From the NCBI RefSeq assembly GCF_001653235.2, contig NC_035792.1, positions 558,001 to 622,000 of the forward strand: a stretch of 64,000 nt of DNA, given 5' to 3'. Source of the stretch: Pochonia chlamydosporia 170 (taxonomy: Eukaryota; Ascomycota; Sordariomycetes; Hypocreales; Clavicipitaceae). The notes beneath the pieces were generated by a model. The model saw only the letters and a list, made by a program, of their open reading frames with translations. It was not told the DNA's origin and made no database searches. The position numbers were made by a program, and so were the translations under genes. Below, in pieces: positions 45,744 to 59,589 of the stretch (positions are counted from its first letter, which is position 1; every line of letters starts with the position of its first letter).

Positions 45744-47420
45744 GTTCGGCGGCTGGTTATAGACTCTGGCCAGACTGGTAACCCACTCTGAGTGCTCAGA
45801 TGGCGAAAAGGAGAGAAGAGATGGAGGCCACGTTGTTATGTTTTCAGTGTTTCGGGAGCCTGTTGTATGGATTTCGGCGTCTGCAGGATAGCCCAGCCAG
45901 TCGTGCTACAGAAGGCATCTTTGACTTATGTGGCTTGGTTGGGTGAGGCAAGCTGCGCTGCCTTGGAGGCAGTGAGAGCACTTGAGGCGCGAGTGGGGAT
46001 ATGTACATATGTAAGGGAGAACCCCGTGATGCTGGTCGACTCTCACCAGGCCAGTCGACCAGAGAATGAGGCGGGAGGGAGCCTGGAGCCTGGAAGACAA
46101 TGCATGGCTGGGGGCTTAAACTCCAAACACACCAGACATGCATAGGTGACACATCGCCGCATGCCTCTGAGAATGCCTGTCGGGGCAGGATAGCAGGACT
46201 TCTTGCGTCCAACCAGACTCCTAGGACCCTGAGGCAGTACATATACCAATACCGGCACTTACCATCCTTTGGACTGTTTCCCTGGTGGGGAAGGCGACAT
46301 GGAACATTGAAGTCATTCCATGCCCATCCGGCGCTTCAATGTTGGCCGGCCCGTGCGGGGTCTGGTCATCTCGGCGCTGATTAGACAACATTGAAGATGG
46401 GTGGTACACATGCATGCAACATTGAAATTTAGGTTCCAAAGAGGGCTGGGGGCTTTCCGCGCTTACAGCCTTGCACGAGTATGCATATGTATTTACGGAG
46501 GTTACCCTGGAACAAGCCCCATTTCCTAGCTGAAATCAGGGGTAAAAGTTTATGAAGCTTGATTGGCCTAAAACCTGGAACGGGGCGGCGCGTTCCAACC
46601 CACAATACTGGAGACGGTCCAAGCGAAAAAATGACCATGAGCTAGGAGAGGATGAACAAGTACCAGCAGCGATATCCAAAGCTAAGGAGGAAAGAAACAA
46701 GAGAACAAGAAAGGAAGAGCTAGCTATGTATAAAAGGGAGACTTAGTCTTAATTGCTGTATAGTGCATAATAGATTTTCGCTGCAATTTTACTGACTTAT
46801 TGCTTTGCTTGTTAATTTATTACGTGTAAGACTTGCTATTCTACGCGCGGTACATTCTACATGTAGGAGATTATTTTAGTCTCTGTATGCTTCTATGAGC
46901 TTAAATATTACAAAAATTACTTCTAGGAAGCATTTAATCTTCGAACAATCCCGTACCAAGCAAAAGAGAGAGTCGTGCAAAAGCATCAAAAACTTGGGCC
47001 AGAGTGATAACTGGCCAAATGATGACGAAACTGTCTGGTCTCCCGGATTCCGAGTTCACACAGCGAGAAGTCGGAGTCCCAGCCCAAGGAGACATTTAAG
47101 ATCTGCAGGGAAACACCCTGCTTGCGCTGCTGCAATTTGCCGACCGGATTTCGGACACCCAATTAAGGTTTTGAATACTAAAATAAACTGTCACTGCCAC
47201 ATGTTACTGTAATGCAGGGTCTAAAATTAGTGCTTGTAAGTACAGTAGCAAATGACATTTCCTTCACAATGAGGGTAGGAATGGCGTTAGAACCTTGGGG
47301 TATGGCGTCAACGGCGCCTGTGCCTCATATTATCGCCAGCGGAAGCGTTATTCAAACATTGAATGTAAATACTTTACGGTCCGCGCCTTTGGACGAGTTC
47401 AAACGTTGGATTAACACGAA
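45744..47420. other. Long intergenic region with AACATTGAA motifs
   Basis: No supported gene. It holds four AACATTGAA motifs (46301-46430), the first two facing each other. A purine-rich stretch at 46620-46720 and an A+T-rich stretch at 46740-46900 may be transposon relics. The promoter of the fusion gene lies at its left end. Confidence 0.45.
46301..46345. repeat. Facing pair of AACATTGAAG motifs
   Basis: GGAACATTGAAG and CTTCAATGTTGGCC face each other 22 bases apart and could form a short hairpin or bind a dimeric protein. Two direct copies follow at 46386 and 46417. Confidence 0.6.
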
Positions 47421-48069
47421 ATGGAACCTTTCATTTATCTCGTTCGCCACGCTGAAGCGGAGCACAACATTTCCAAACAATTTTCGCAGCGAGACCCGCC
47501 TTTAACTCAAGTCGGCATTGAGCAGGCATCATCTTTGGAGACGACATTTCCAGAGCCCCGCTCGATTGCTATTGTTCTTACGTCGCCTCTTAAACGCGCT
47601 CTACAAACTACATTGGCCGGATTTTCGCATGTCATCGCCCTAGATCGTGATGACACCGACAACGGAATCAGAAATGCCAGACCTAATGGTAGATCAAGAC
47701 TTGCAAGAAAGAAGCGATCTACCCTGTGACACAGGCTCTAAGCGCGCTTTGTTGGAAGAGGCTTTCCCAAGCGTCGATTTCAGCATGTTGGACAAAGACT
47801 GGTTTCTGAAGACTGGAATTTACGCAGCAGATGAAGAGAGCGTTGCTCTAAGGGCTAAGGCATTTCGCGAGAAGCTATGGGGCCTTGCTGATTCTGTGCA
47901 AAGGGAACAGCCGATGTCTTCGAGCCACAGTGCAATTGTAGTTGTCACACATGGGGTGTTCATGAAATACTTGACACTAGATAAGAATATTGACCTTCCC
48001 AAGGCAGGGTGGCAAACGTTTCGCTTGGTCAAAATCACCAATGGCGAAGTGATTCTATCACCCGTTTAG
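47421..48069 (+). pseudogene. Phosphoglycerate-mutase/histidine-phosphatase family gene with a frameshift
   Basis: The ATG at 47421 opens MEPFIYLVRHAEAEHN, the RHxE-type catalytic motif of the branch, and continues to LTSPLKRALQTTLAGFSHVI. Homology then moves to the next frame (LQERSDLPCDTGSKRALLEE, later IVVVTHGVFMKYLTL, the second catalytic His) and ends at 48069. The switch lies near 47682-47683, a CC where a single C would keep frame. No GT-AG intron fits. The product would be about 215 residues, slightly short for the family. These enzymes remove phosphate from small molecules or proteins; the substrate is unknown. It is either a young pseudogene or an assembly error. Confidence 0.7.
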
Positions 48070-48173
48070 AACCAAGTATTATAGTAAGTACTATTCCGGC
48101 ATAAAATCTTTGCAAATGCTCGCGTGAGCAGCGCCAATAATAATATAGTACACAGTGCTGTGACTGCATATCG

Positions 48174-48768
48174 TTAATGGGACACAACGGCGTACCATAG
48201 TAATCCAAGCACGGCTCCCATAATAATTGCAACAGGAGGACTAACACCAAACCAATAGCCTCCAACATAACTAGACGCCGTAACTACCACCCACCACGGC
48301 TCCAGTCCAAGACTGGCCCCCTGTTGAAAACCTTCGTCAATGTATCCGATTTGCCAAAGTTAATAGACAGCGGTGTAGATGAGCCCAATAGCAGCAGCGT
48401 TTATACTCATAAGCAAAGATTTAACAGACCAAAGTCCACGTACTGCACTCCATATACCTATTGTGCTATGCACTATAACCAGACTAGGGGTAAAGATGGC
48501 AATAAACCCTAAGACTGCTCCAAGTGCTGAGTTATACCCGCCGTTTATGGCAGTAAGAGCTCTAAGATAGACCGCGAAATTGAAATTTAGTCTAGGAAAG
48601 CTCTGCTGAATTGCCAAACCAATCAGAAAATCTTGTGGACTTACCTAGTTCTTGGCCACTATATATTCGCGGAGAAGTGGAATAACTACTGGTCTACCAC
48701 TAAAGATAATTATACCGGCCAAATACATATTAGCGAAGAAGCTAAATAGAAGTGATTTATATGGTAAC
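48174..48768 (-). pseudogene. Chromate-transporter (CHR/ChrA family) C-terminal fragment
   Basis: Reading leftward from 48768, one frame gives a hallmark CHR half: NMYLAGIIIFSGRPVVIPLL, then a stop, then SPQDFLIGLAIQQSF, NFNFAVYLRALTAINGGYNS, a second stop, then LEPWWVVVTASSYVGGYWFG and VSPPVAIIMGAVLGLLWYAV to a final TAA at 48174. The stops are at 48645-48647 (TAG, where the family has Trp) and 48360-48362 (TAA). Other family glycines are changed, fitting G-to-A mutation. The upstream half is missing: the frame is cut at 48769, where an LTR starts. CHR proteins are membrane carriers of chromate/sulfate; this copy cannot work. Confidence 0.8.
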
Positions 48769-49020
48769 TGTCACACGGGACGGTCCGAGAGCCTTTGAGG
48801 CCCTTGATATTGGTTACACAGGATAACCACAAAAGGAGTTGGTTACACAACGGCATCACGAGGACAGGATCAGAGCCTAAGGCAGGGCCGGAAGGTTGGG
48901 TATAAATAAGGATCCTTAGGAACAGCTAGATTAAACAGAACCAAGGACCTTTGATACCAAAAGAGATTATATCTGAATAGAGTCTATTAATTCCAAGCCT
49001 GAAACACTGCCCTTGTCACA
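48769..49020. repeat. Solo LTR, family C, copia-like
   Basis: A 252-bp unit starting TGTCACACGGGACGG and ending CCCTTGTCACA, with TG...CA ends. It contains a promoter-like GGGTATAAATAAGG (TATAAATA at 48901-48908). The start and internal TATA box are typical of Ty1/copia LTRs. No 5-bp duplication is seen (GTAAC left, CATCG right), so it may be one end of a rearranged element. Confidence 0.65.
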
Positions 49021-49227
49021 CATCGGCAGCTACTTTTACCACGAACAATCAACGGACTCAGCTGGAATTGGGTCGCTTAAGACGCCTCAATAATTTTCTT
49101 TATGCAAAATTGTCCGAGACACACAACAGTAGGCTAACAAGAATACTGTATAAGCAAACATTGCAAGCCGTCCTTCAACAGAAAGCTATGCCATTGTGTA
49201 ACGTATGAAGTAACCAGGTGTCAGTTC
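49021..49227. other. Intergenic
   Basis: Between the LTR and the 3' end of the alpha-glucosidase gene. No feature is seen. Confidence 0.5.
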
Positions 49228-51792
<2,565 letters not shown>

Positions 51793-53927
51793 CTAACTGG
51801 ACGGGCTAGCTTCTTCATCAGCATAAATCTGGCCGCCACCGCCGCCTTGACAATGTGGTGGCATCTGGTCAACTGAACAGTCATGCATTGGCAGGCACGA
51901 CATGTGCAAGCCTTGCGTCAAGACCAAGCCGGCCTTTTGCTGTAATGGCTGGAAATATTGGCTTTCATGATTACGAAAGAAAGACAAGAAAACCATGTAG
52001 CGGTGCAGCAACTCAGGAGCACGATGGCTCATTTCATTGCTAATATCGCTGGCCGCCTGTCTCGTGAGAACGTCACAAAGACAATTTGCCGCGTCTGATA
52101 TCTTTTGTTCCTGATTTTGTTGCGTAACTCGTAAGTGCGGATTCATTGTCGTAATCACTTGACACACACTTACCATGCCTATGCCGTGCGCTTCGAGCAA
52201 CACTCTATTTGCCCTGGAGAGCACCTGCATCAAATTCTTGCAAGTATCGACAATGTGGCGATAGTCAAACTTGCTGCTAGCGAGCTTGGGCTTTTTCCCC
52301 CGTGCCTCGGATGTGTTTTGCTCAAGGTTGGCTGAAGATGAAAATGAAGATGGTGGTCGTCGGAGGTGGATCTGATACACAAGAATGCGAAGCCACTGTT
52401 GAGTGACCAAGACGTCCAACTTTTGCGTATCATCTATTTCTGATATCGAAAGAACGCCTGCTAGATCCGAGTCATTCAAGAGACTTGCCGTTGTCTTGTG
52501 ATAGTCCACCACTTCACCACGGTGATGGTCATGGGAACTTCTCCACCGTGAAATGAAGTCGTCATCGATGGATTTGAAAACCTTTGTAAGCGCCACAAAG
52601 CCATATATGAGCTTTGGATTGTGTGAGTCGAACACCTTTGGGAAATCAATCGACGGCCGTAGCACAACTTGCCGTCGGTGTTGAATGGCAAATGCTCTGT
52701 GGAGAATATGGTTAGATTTGGTCGTGTTAGAACACCAGACATCTAAGATGGGTTGACATTTGCACCAGACCTTTCTGAAATGAATAGAAGCCAAAATAAT
52801 CGGCATCTTTGCTGCTGCATTGCTGTGCTCAAGTCAATGTAGGTTTCGGGGTTGTCCAAACCCAGCGATTGGGCAAAGCCAATGGCTTCATGTAGATAGT
52901 ACCAAGCCAGTCGACTTTGATCCAAGTTACCATAGTAAGCAAAGAGGAAAAAAGATGTCAGAATGGTTGATTCGTCCAGCTCTTGGATAAAGTCATATTC
53001 TTGGCGCGTCTGTCGACACTGAGAAACGAAAAACTGCGCCGACGACGAAGGCACTTGGATACCGTGAGAGCCGGACCGGTGATCAGATTCGTCACCACAC
53101 GGACTAATAACTCCTGGTACAGTTGAAGAGTCTTCCATGTTGAGCTGTACAATGGTTGCGGCGGTGAGAGACGACAGGAGCGCATACTCGGCTTTTGTTA
53201 TCGATGGTGGTTCTGCATTGTCATCTAAATGCACTACTAGGCCTAACAAGTACTGAGAGTCAAGGACGGGGAAAATTGGGTATAATCTGTCGACGAAGAG
53301 TCGCACATAGGGCTCAAAGAAGGTTGATGGCAGCTGAAGTGATGATGCTTCTTCCATACGTGGCCAACTTGATAGAGGCGTAAGGATGTTGCAGGCGCTG
53401 GCCGAGTCCGACCTGGACTGGAGAGCCTCAAAACCTCGCCCATCAACATCACCTTGATTGATCCGCATAGAAGCAGGGCTTTCATACGATGCTGACGATG
53501 CAGTGACGCTATCACTCGGGACAGAGGACTCCGCGGATGTTGGAAGCCCGTGCCAGTTTGGCGTATCCAGGTTCGCAAACGACATCTGATCAAAAGAGTC
53601 GGTTTGGACATCAACACAAGAAGCGTTGTAAATGGCGTTTAGAGGCAAGATGTCGCGTTGATAATAGTTAACATGAGTATAACCTGAGACTGCCTGTGGC
53701 TTTACTGTCGAATGCGTGTGATTGTTGCGCGGACGTGGCCCTCGTCTCTTTGGCGTTGCATGGTATGTGCAAGAGGACTTGGTCCTCACGCAAGTTCCAC
53801 AGCCTGGGTGATGCCGATCGCATTTCGACTTTCGTTGGCGGCACTGGTCGCAAGCCGGGCCTGGTGCCTCAATCAAACTTGAATGGCCGTCCTCAGATTT
53901 CGTCTTCCAAATTCTGAACTGGGGCAT
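51793..53927 (-). CDS. Zn2Cys6 transcription factor, maltose-regulator-like
   Basis: Exons on the minus strand: 53927-52771, 52696-52174, 52110-51793; 665 residues in phase. The binuclear zinc cluster is CDQCRQRKSKCDRHHPGCGT followed by CVRTKSSCTY (near residues 26-55), then a basic PKRRGPRPR linker. A fungal-specific TF domain spans about 190-520: LFVDRLYPIFPVLDSQYLL, WYYLHEAIGFAQSLGLDNPE, LFWLLFISERAFAIQHRRQ. This layout is that of AmyR/MalR-type activators. Position directly upstream of an alpha-glucosidase on the same strand supports control of that gene; this is inference. Intron 2 could be missed because both options are open. The C-terminus has a Gly run and an acidic end. Confidence 0.88.
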
Positions 53928-54686
53928 TGCGAGTGTCTGCGAGATGGCTGGATTTCTTAGTTTCCGCGCGCATTGGGGTCAAGTAGTAATTGATAAAGAG
54001 GTAATTGGCCGTCAGTTCGTGTCAGCAGTGGCGTGGCACGGGCACTTGTCAAAGGCATGATTGATGAAATACATTATTATTATTGATGAGCTAGGCCTCA
54101 TGTGGCTTGATTTCTGGTTCAATGTTGGACTTGCTACGCCGAATCGGCCCTAATGCTTGGTCCATGTCGGCCAACAGAACCTAAACCAACCAGACCAGAC
54201 CAGACTTGACAAGAACGGCTAAAGCTGGAAATAACCAGACATCACAGGGCTCTTCCCCATGTTTCAGCTACGACCAGACCAGACATCGACCAGTCCATTA
54301 ATTCCAGCCAGGCCCCATCAACTACACAAGCCACCGGGGAATTACCGGAATTGGAAGTGGGCGGCAACGAACATGAACCTGCTTGTTCAACAAGTACACC
54401 ACCTTCGAGGAAGAATGCAAACATCTCACGCAGTTAAATCGACCTGAAGTCAAGACAAGCCCATATATCATGGTATAATTGGGAGGAGTCCCGGGGTAGG
54501 GAAATCAGATCATAGGCAACGCAAGCCACTGATTCTCTGTTCAGGGTTCAAATGTTCCTATAATCACACGAGTTCTAATGTTATAGAAATGCTGTGATTC
54601 TTCGCAAAAGCCACCGCCGATTTCTAAGAATGTCCGCGCACATTTGTCCCCATTGAAGGATTTCACTTTGTGCATTCCTTTACACA
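53928..54686. promoter_or_regulatory. Divergent promoter between two Zn2Cys6 genes, with CCAGA repeats
   Basis: A 759-bp gap between head-to-head regulators. From 54187 to 54300 the pentamer CCAGA recurs many times (ACCAGACCAGACCAGAC, later CCAGACATCACAG and GACCAGACCAGACATCGACC). One AACATTGAA motif (inverted) lies at 54118. The repeats might be binding sites for either regulator; nothing in the sequence proves this. Confidence 0.4.
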
Positions 54687-55707
54687 ATGAAGCTAATTTC
54701 GAGATCCTGCGACGGATGTGCCTTCCGGAGAGTCAAATGTGATACGGAGAGACCCTGCCAGGAGTGTCGAACTCGAGACCTAGACTGTACCTCTCTTCGC
54801 GCGAAAGTCAAACGAGGACCTAAAGGCGGCCCTCGACCGGCCACACGCCGGAAAATAAAAGAATGTCAGAGATTTCTATTATTGGAACATCACCTCGATG
54901 GTTGGTCTATGGGGTAATTGGGTACTGACTTGACATTTAGCTCTCAGCCCATTGACAGGCAACCACGATATGCCTGCGGGCTTCATGGTTTCTGGATCCA
55001 GCCCCGAGTCAGCATCAGCACCTAGCCATGAATCCTGTATAGGGCCCGATATCATGGCGCCTACATGCCATCAAAGGCTACCTATTGATGCATGCTGCAA
55101 GTACTTGGAAATATTTCGGGAGCGCTTATACCCTACCTGGCCAGTTGTGAATGTTGATGACCTGATTTCAAAACTCATTTTCGATGTGAACGATCTCGAG
55201 TCGTACGCTTTAGCAGCATCGATTTGTGCGGCAACTATGGCGAAACTCGGACTATCTGAGTATGCAGAGCCTTGTGAGGCAACAATCACGTCCTATCAGT
55301 TCGCTAGAGGTGCTCATATCGTCCGTGAGCAGTATAACTACCAGGAGCGCCAAACAGTACCATCAATATTGATACCATTTTTCTTGCATATTTACTTTGC
55401 AAACACATCAAAGATTCAAACCGCAGCAGTGTACTTGAGAGAGTCAATAACTTGGGTGCATTGGCTAGGCCTTAATCGACATGAGACTTATAAAATCCTA
55501 GATCAAAAGGACAGGTCGTTAAGACTACAGATCTTCTGGATGGTCCTCATATCTGAGAGGTGGGAATTCTTTTCCATTACATGTTGCATAGTACTCATAT
55601 TTTCCAGGACGTTTTGCGAGCAAAATTGGTTTCCGGCAGTCCTAGTGCCTATCGAGGAGATCCTACCATACAAAGAACCAGCCACCGCCTGTGTTCAATT
55701 GCGCTGA
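54687..55707 (+). CDS. Truncated Zn2Cys6 transcription factor
   Basis: Exons 54687-54913, 54948-55559 and 55608-55707 join in phase to 312 residues. The zinc cluster CDGCAFRRVKCDTERPCQ then CRTRDLDCTS is complete. The TF domain resembles that of the neighbour at 51793: FRERLYPTWPVVNVDDLIS, LRESITWVHWLGLNRHETYK, LQIFWMVLISERTFCEQNW. It then stops at a TGA (55705-55707), although the same frame stays protein-like to a TAA at 55790-55792. Family members usually reach 550-700 residues, so about half is missing. It is probably a decayed paralogue; a short DNA-binding form acting as a competitor is conceivable. Confidence 0.7.
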
Positions 55708-56579
55708 CATTTTCTCATCTTATGGAGCAATATTATGGAGATATCAGCATCAAACTGGCCAGTCATAAACCCTGATTCAGTGGCCATTCCGTAAACCATC
55801 TTAACGCGAATACACGACATTCCTGTCCATCACCAATGCGCAATAATGGCCACGACCGCTGACATGAGTATGCACAGCGCGGACAGTGCACCATGTCGCG
55901 GGGATTCGTTAAATCGAGCGATTTCATTCTGGTACTAGTAACAATTGCTCAGGAAACCCTGTGGTGCAATGTCAAGTTACCGAGAATATAGCCTATGACA
56001 TGGATTGTTACCTTGAAACTTATGAAGATGAGTAGGATTTCTGGTTTGTTTAGCAGTCAATGGAGCTTTTATGATATGGGGCTAGAAAGAAGCTGGCCGC
56101 TCTCACTTAATGCGAGAGTCATCTAGTTGACGATTATAATAGCTTCGTGACAATGGAAAATAGACCAAATAGAGTAGAGTACGGAGCGATCGAGCAAGCC
56201 ATAGTCCCACTCTATCTAATGTTCCTTGTCTTCTGCATACTATTCTGCGTCCACTGCTTCCACATTCCCTTCTTGTCGCAAACTGGTATTAATAGCTTCA
56301 CGATGTTTGGTTGAACCTGATTGGGTACGAGCTAAAAGTGCCTGTGCACAGCGTGCCGAAGAGTCAGTCACCGAGTGTATGCACGAGCCGTCAGTCGCAG
56401 CATTAAAGTGTGCCTTCAAACTAGGATAAAATGATACATATAGGGCTTGAAAGCGAACCTCTTCAACTCTTAGGTCTGTTTTCGTGCAAGTCTTGCATGG
56501 TTTGCTCTCCACGTCCCTGGAACATCAACTTTGTTCGGAATAATTCACGCTCTCACAACAGATTGGCTCGTCATAAACA
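55708..56579. other. Intergenic
   Basis: The first 85 bases continue the frame of the truncated regulator beyond its TGA. The rest shows no gene. The 3' end of the oxidoreductase gene is at the right. Confidence 0.5.
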
Positions 56580-58382
56580 CTACCAGGTAAAACTTTCATC
56601 GCAAAAGTCAATGACTGTTTGCCCTTGCATACTTCTGACCGCTTGTCTCACTTCATCAGCCAGAGCACCAGGCCCACAAACTGTGACGCACATCGCCCCG
56701 ATCTGCCTTTGGACCTCTCCTTTCAAGATACTCAACACATCCGGTCTTCCTTTGTAAAAGCTGATTCCAGTAGTGGATTTTGGGGGAGAAACTGCGCTCT
56801 CCCTGGTTTCGCGTGTTGTGAATACCTTGATCCTCAAGATCTCGCCACAATCTGGGACGCGCAACAAATCAGGCATGAAAGGTTTAATCCACTCAAAACA
56901 CTCTTGCTTCCGAATGGCCCAGATTAGAAGTATACGTCTCGCACTAACCGTACCATCTCCGTAACCGTTCATGAGATGTCTTATGTAAGATAGCTGGTAT
57001 GTTATCCCGGTCGATCCAGCGACGAGGACGACATGTCCATATGAATCAAGAGTACAAGTATTGTTATATGGCCCCTCCAGACCCACGGTCAGGGGTGTCG
57101 GCAGCTTAGACTTCAACACTTTCTCATAGAGCTGACGAGTCATGCCATTTCGGGCGCCGATAATGAAGGTCACGTCGGTCGTTAGCCTGCATTGGCCATC
57201 ATTTGAAGATTCGACATGACAAGCGGGCGACGAGCTCTTGGCGCGGTTTTCGACCCAAGCAATAGAAAATGGGTGACTTTCCCAAACTCGCAAACTGCGG
57301 ATGCGTAAATAGGCGTGTGATCCGGGCCTGACACGTAGACACCTTGGGAGTTGCGCTGTCACCTTGATTGCTTCGCCGGGCAATAACTCACATGACGCGA
57401 TGGTAAGTTGACCGCTCCGCCAGTTCACGAGGACAAGCCGGACTACACGGATTAGTCTTTCGCAAAGCCACATGGCCGCTACCGCTCCAATCCAGGGCAA
57501 CTGCGGTAATACTGCTGGAAGGTCTGCCGTTGCACAATGGATCCATGTGCAAGCCACGGCCATGAGCGCAAGTACAATGTGTGCAGCCAGGAAAGTCTCA
57601 TAACACGCCTTACGTATCAACGAGGCACCACTAACGAATATGAGCAACATCGCAATTGCGCCTATTGAACCAGTGGCTAAGAATACGCCTCGAAAAGCTT
57701 CCTCTCCGAGTTTTCCCCAGCCTGTTTCAGCGGTGCTGGGAATCGCCCAGGCAATTGCGTGAACCAGGACCTCAGCAACTACTAACCTGCCAATCCATCG
57801 ATGTAACAGGTTGTAGCTGTCAGAGTTGATTGCTAGCAGCCTGGTCAGGGGATTATTCCGACTGGCCATAATAATAAGGGGAAGCAGGTTAGCAGTTGCT
57901 AGCGTGCCCGCACGGCCGCGAAGCTCAGCACAAAGCGCATAGCGGTTTGGAACGTTCCAGTCCAGAATGCACATATATGCTGTGTTGCTACCGACATATA
58001 GAGCTATAATCAGAGTTTGTAATCGAGAAGGCAAGGTTCCGACGCTAACGGCAGATAACATCTGAATGTTCTGATGGTGTCGTTTCTTCCATAGAGGCGC
58101 ATAGAGTAGGTGCTTTTTCAGTGGCGGCATCCAGGACCACTGCGAGCGTTTCCAGTACGCTTGATCTTGATGGTCATAATTGGGCATTTCCTTGAATCTG
58201 AGCCGTGTCATGGTTGATATTTGTCGGATACTGACCCACAAAGTCCCGACGACTCGGAAGATGAGGACGATGCAAGCAATGCAACCCAAACTCCACCACA
58301 AGGCGCCGCCAAGTTCCAAGTTCATCTTTTGATTCACCCCATTCAAGCCGCTGCGGTAAGGTGAGATTGTTGAGTTTTGCAT
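56580..58382 (-). CDS. Ferric-reductase-like transmembrane oxidoreductase (FRE/NOX superfamily)
   Basis: An intronless 601-residue protein from the ATG at 58382; the frame is open further upstream but without another ATG. Several membrane helices occur in residues about 25-350. Heme-ligand His pairs are seen in LLHRWIGRLVVAEVLVHAIA and in FLAAHIVLALMAVACTWIHC. The FAD-binding box is HPFSIAW and the NAD(P)H site begins VVLVAGSTGITYQLSYIRHL; the C-terminus FCDESFTW is the typical NAD-domain end. The family passes electrons from NAD(P)H across the membrane to ferric chelates or other metals. No iron-transport gene is adjacent, so the physiological acceptor is unknown. Confidence 0.92.
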   Translation of the reverse strand: MQNSTISPYRSGLNGVNQKMNLELGGALWWSLGCIACIVLIFRVVGTLWVSIRQISTMTRLRFKEMPNYDHQDQAYWKRSQWSWMPPLKKHLLYAPLWKKRHHQNIQMLSAVSVGTLPSRLQTLIIALYVGSNTAYMCILDWNVPNRYALCAELRGRAGTLATANLLPLIIMASRNNPLTRLLAINSDSYNLLHRWIGRLVVAEVLVHAIAWAIPSTAETGWGKLGEEAFRGVFLATGSIGAIAMLLIFVSGASLIRKACYETFLAAHIVLALMAVACTWIHCATADLPAVLPQLPWIGAVAAMWLCERLIRVVRLVLVNWRSGQLTIASCELLPGEAIKVTAQLPRCLRVRPGSHAYLRIRSLRVWESHPFSIAWVENRAKSSSPACHVESSNDGQCRLTTDVTFIIGARNGMTRQLYEKVLKSKLPTPLTVGLEGPYNNTCTLDSYGHVVLVAGSTGITYQLSYIRHLMNGYGDGTVSARRILLIWAIRKQECFEWIKPFMPDLLRVPDCGEILRIKVFTTRETRESAVSPPKSTTGISFYKGRPDVLSILKGEVQRQIGAMCVTVCGPGALADEVRQAVRSMQGQTVIDFCDESFTW

Positions 58383-59589
58383 TGTTGTTTCTGACAGGCA
58401 CAAAAGCCAAACTGTATGTAATGACGCTACAGGTCTTGTAATGACACCTTCCAAGCGCCTGCGAGTGTCAGGTGTTGGGGAGTCTTGTGTGATGAAGGAG
58501 ATCAATGGCAATATCTAGCAAAAAGCAGTCCCAAGTCGTCCCGGAAAGAATTATCTCCCCTAGTTCATCCCGGCAGTTTTGAGACAAGACACCCTTGGCT
58601 CAATATCACTGCTTCCCGCCTCCTTTTACCCCAAACAAACATGCACTACAATTACTTCATGTTGAAGTGATACTGTCAGCGAGGACACAATACTCCAGGA
58701 CATTCCATGCGTAGATACACTTCCTCTTCGAACCTGTCGGTGAAATCGTGACCTGAAATGCCGCAAACTGAAACCAAACGATACACACCGATTAGCACGG
58801 ATAAGGCAATTCTCCGATTCCATAGAACAGGTTCCCCATGGGGTTTGCCGCTTTCTGCAGACGCATCTCTACGACGCATCTCCGCACTATGATGAGCAAG
58901 GATTATTCTAATGCCTACAGATGCCGAGCCCTTGTCAGCTGGAGTGAGTTTATTGAACACGCGGAGCCCCTGACTGGTTGGAAGGGGTTCGAACACGGCG
59001 ACTTACAATTGGAAGTGGCATAGTCACACAAAGGGGAATATAGGACTCTTACATTATTTGGGCAATGCTCCGAAGTCTTTGTTGGTGGCCTGTATCCTGT
59101 CAGATCGAGCGGGTGCCCGCTCGAATACAGTAGTTCGGTTACATTTGTCATGACATAAGCCTTCCATACGGAGATTTACTGGATGTGGCAGGGACATTCT
59201 CTTTTCCGGATGAACTGAATGGTTTAACTCTAAACAGGCTAGGCAGTCAGCGAATAAAGAAAACAGTGTCGCCATATACCGCGAGTAGAACACCACAAAC
59301 AGCAAGCTCGACAAGGGACTGAAGACATATGCCCTAGAATACCCATGTAAACTACTGGATTATCAAACAGACTGACAAACAGCGACAAAACAATACCCCG
59401 CAAGCATTATGACGGTTACTTAGTTAAAATTATGCACATATAAAGCCGCTGTGCTCATCCTTGCCAACATGATAGTCTTGTGCGAGAGGTACATATCTAT
59501 GACATTGGAGCCAAGAGTCCAGTACTGCAACCAACAAGAACCATAATTTTTCTGAAAACTAAACTTAAAAGCTCGAAAACGCAACAAAA
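58383..59589. other. Divergent intergenic region
   Basis: Promoters of the ferric-reductase-like gene (minus) and the LPMO gene (plus). Short frames near 58676-58996 and 59054-59314 have no support. Confidence 0.5.
59439..59444 (+). promoter_or_regulatory. TATA box of the LPMO gene
   Basis: TATAAA about 150 bases upstream of the ATG at 59590, followed by an A-rich leader ending ACAAAAATG. Confidence 0.45.

Noticed and set aside
45844..46439. Frames on both strands upstream of the fusion gene
   Set aside because: Mutually overlapping, short, and covering the AACATTGAA motif cluster; no homology seen.
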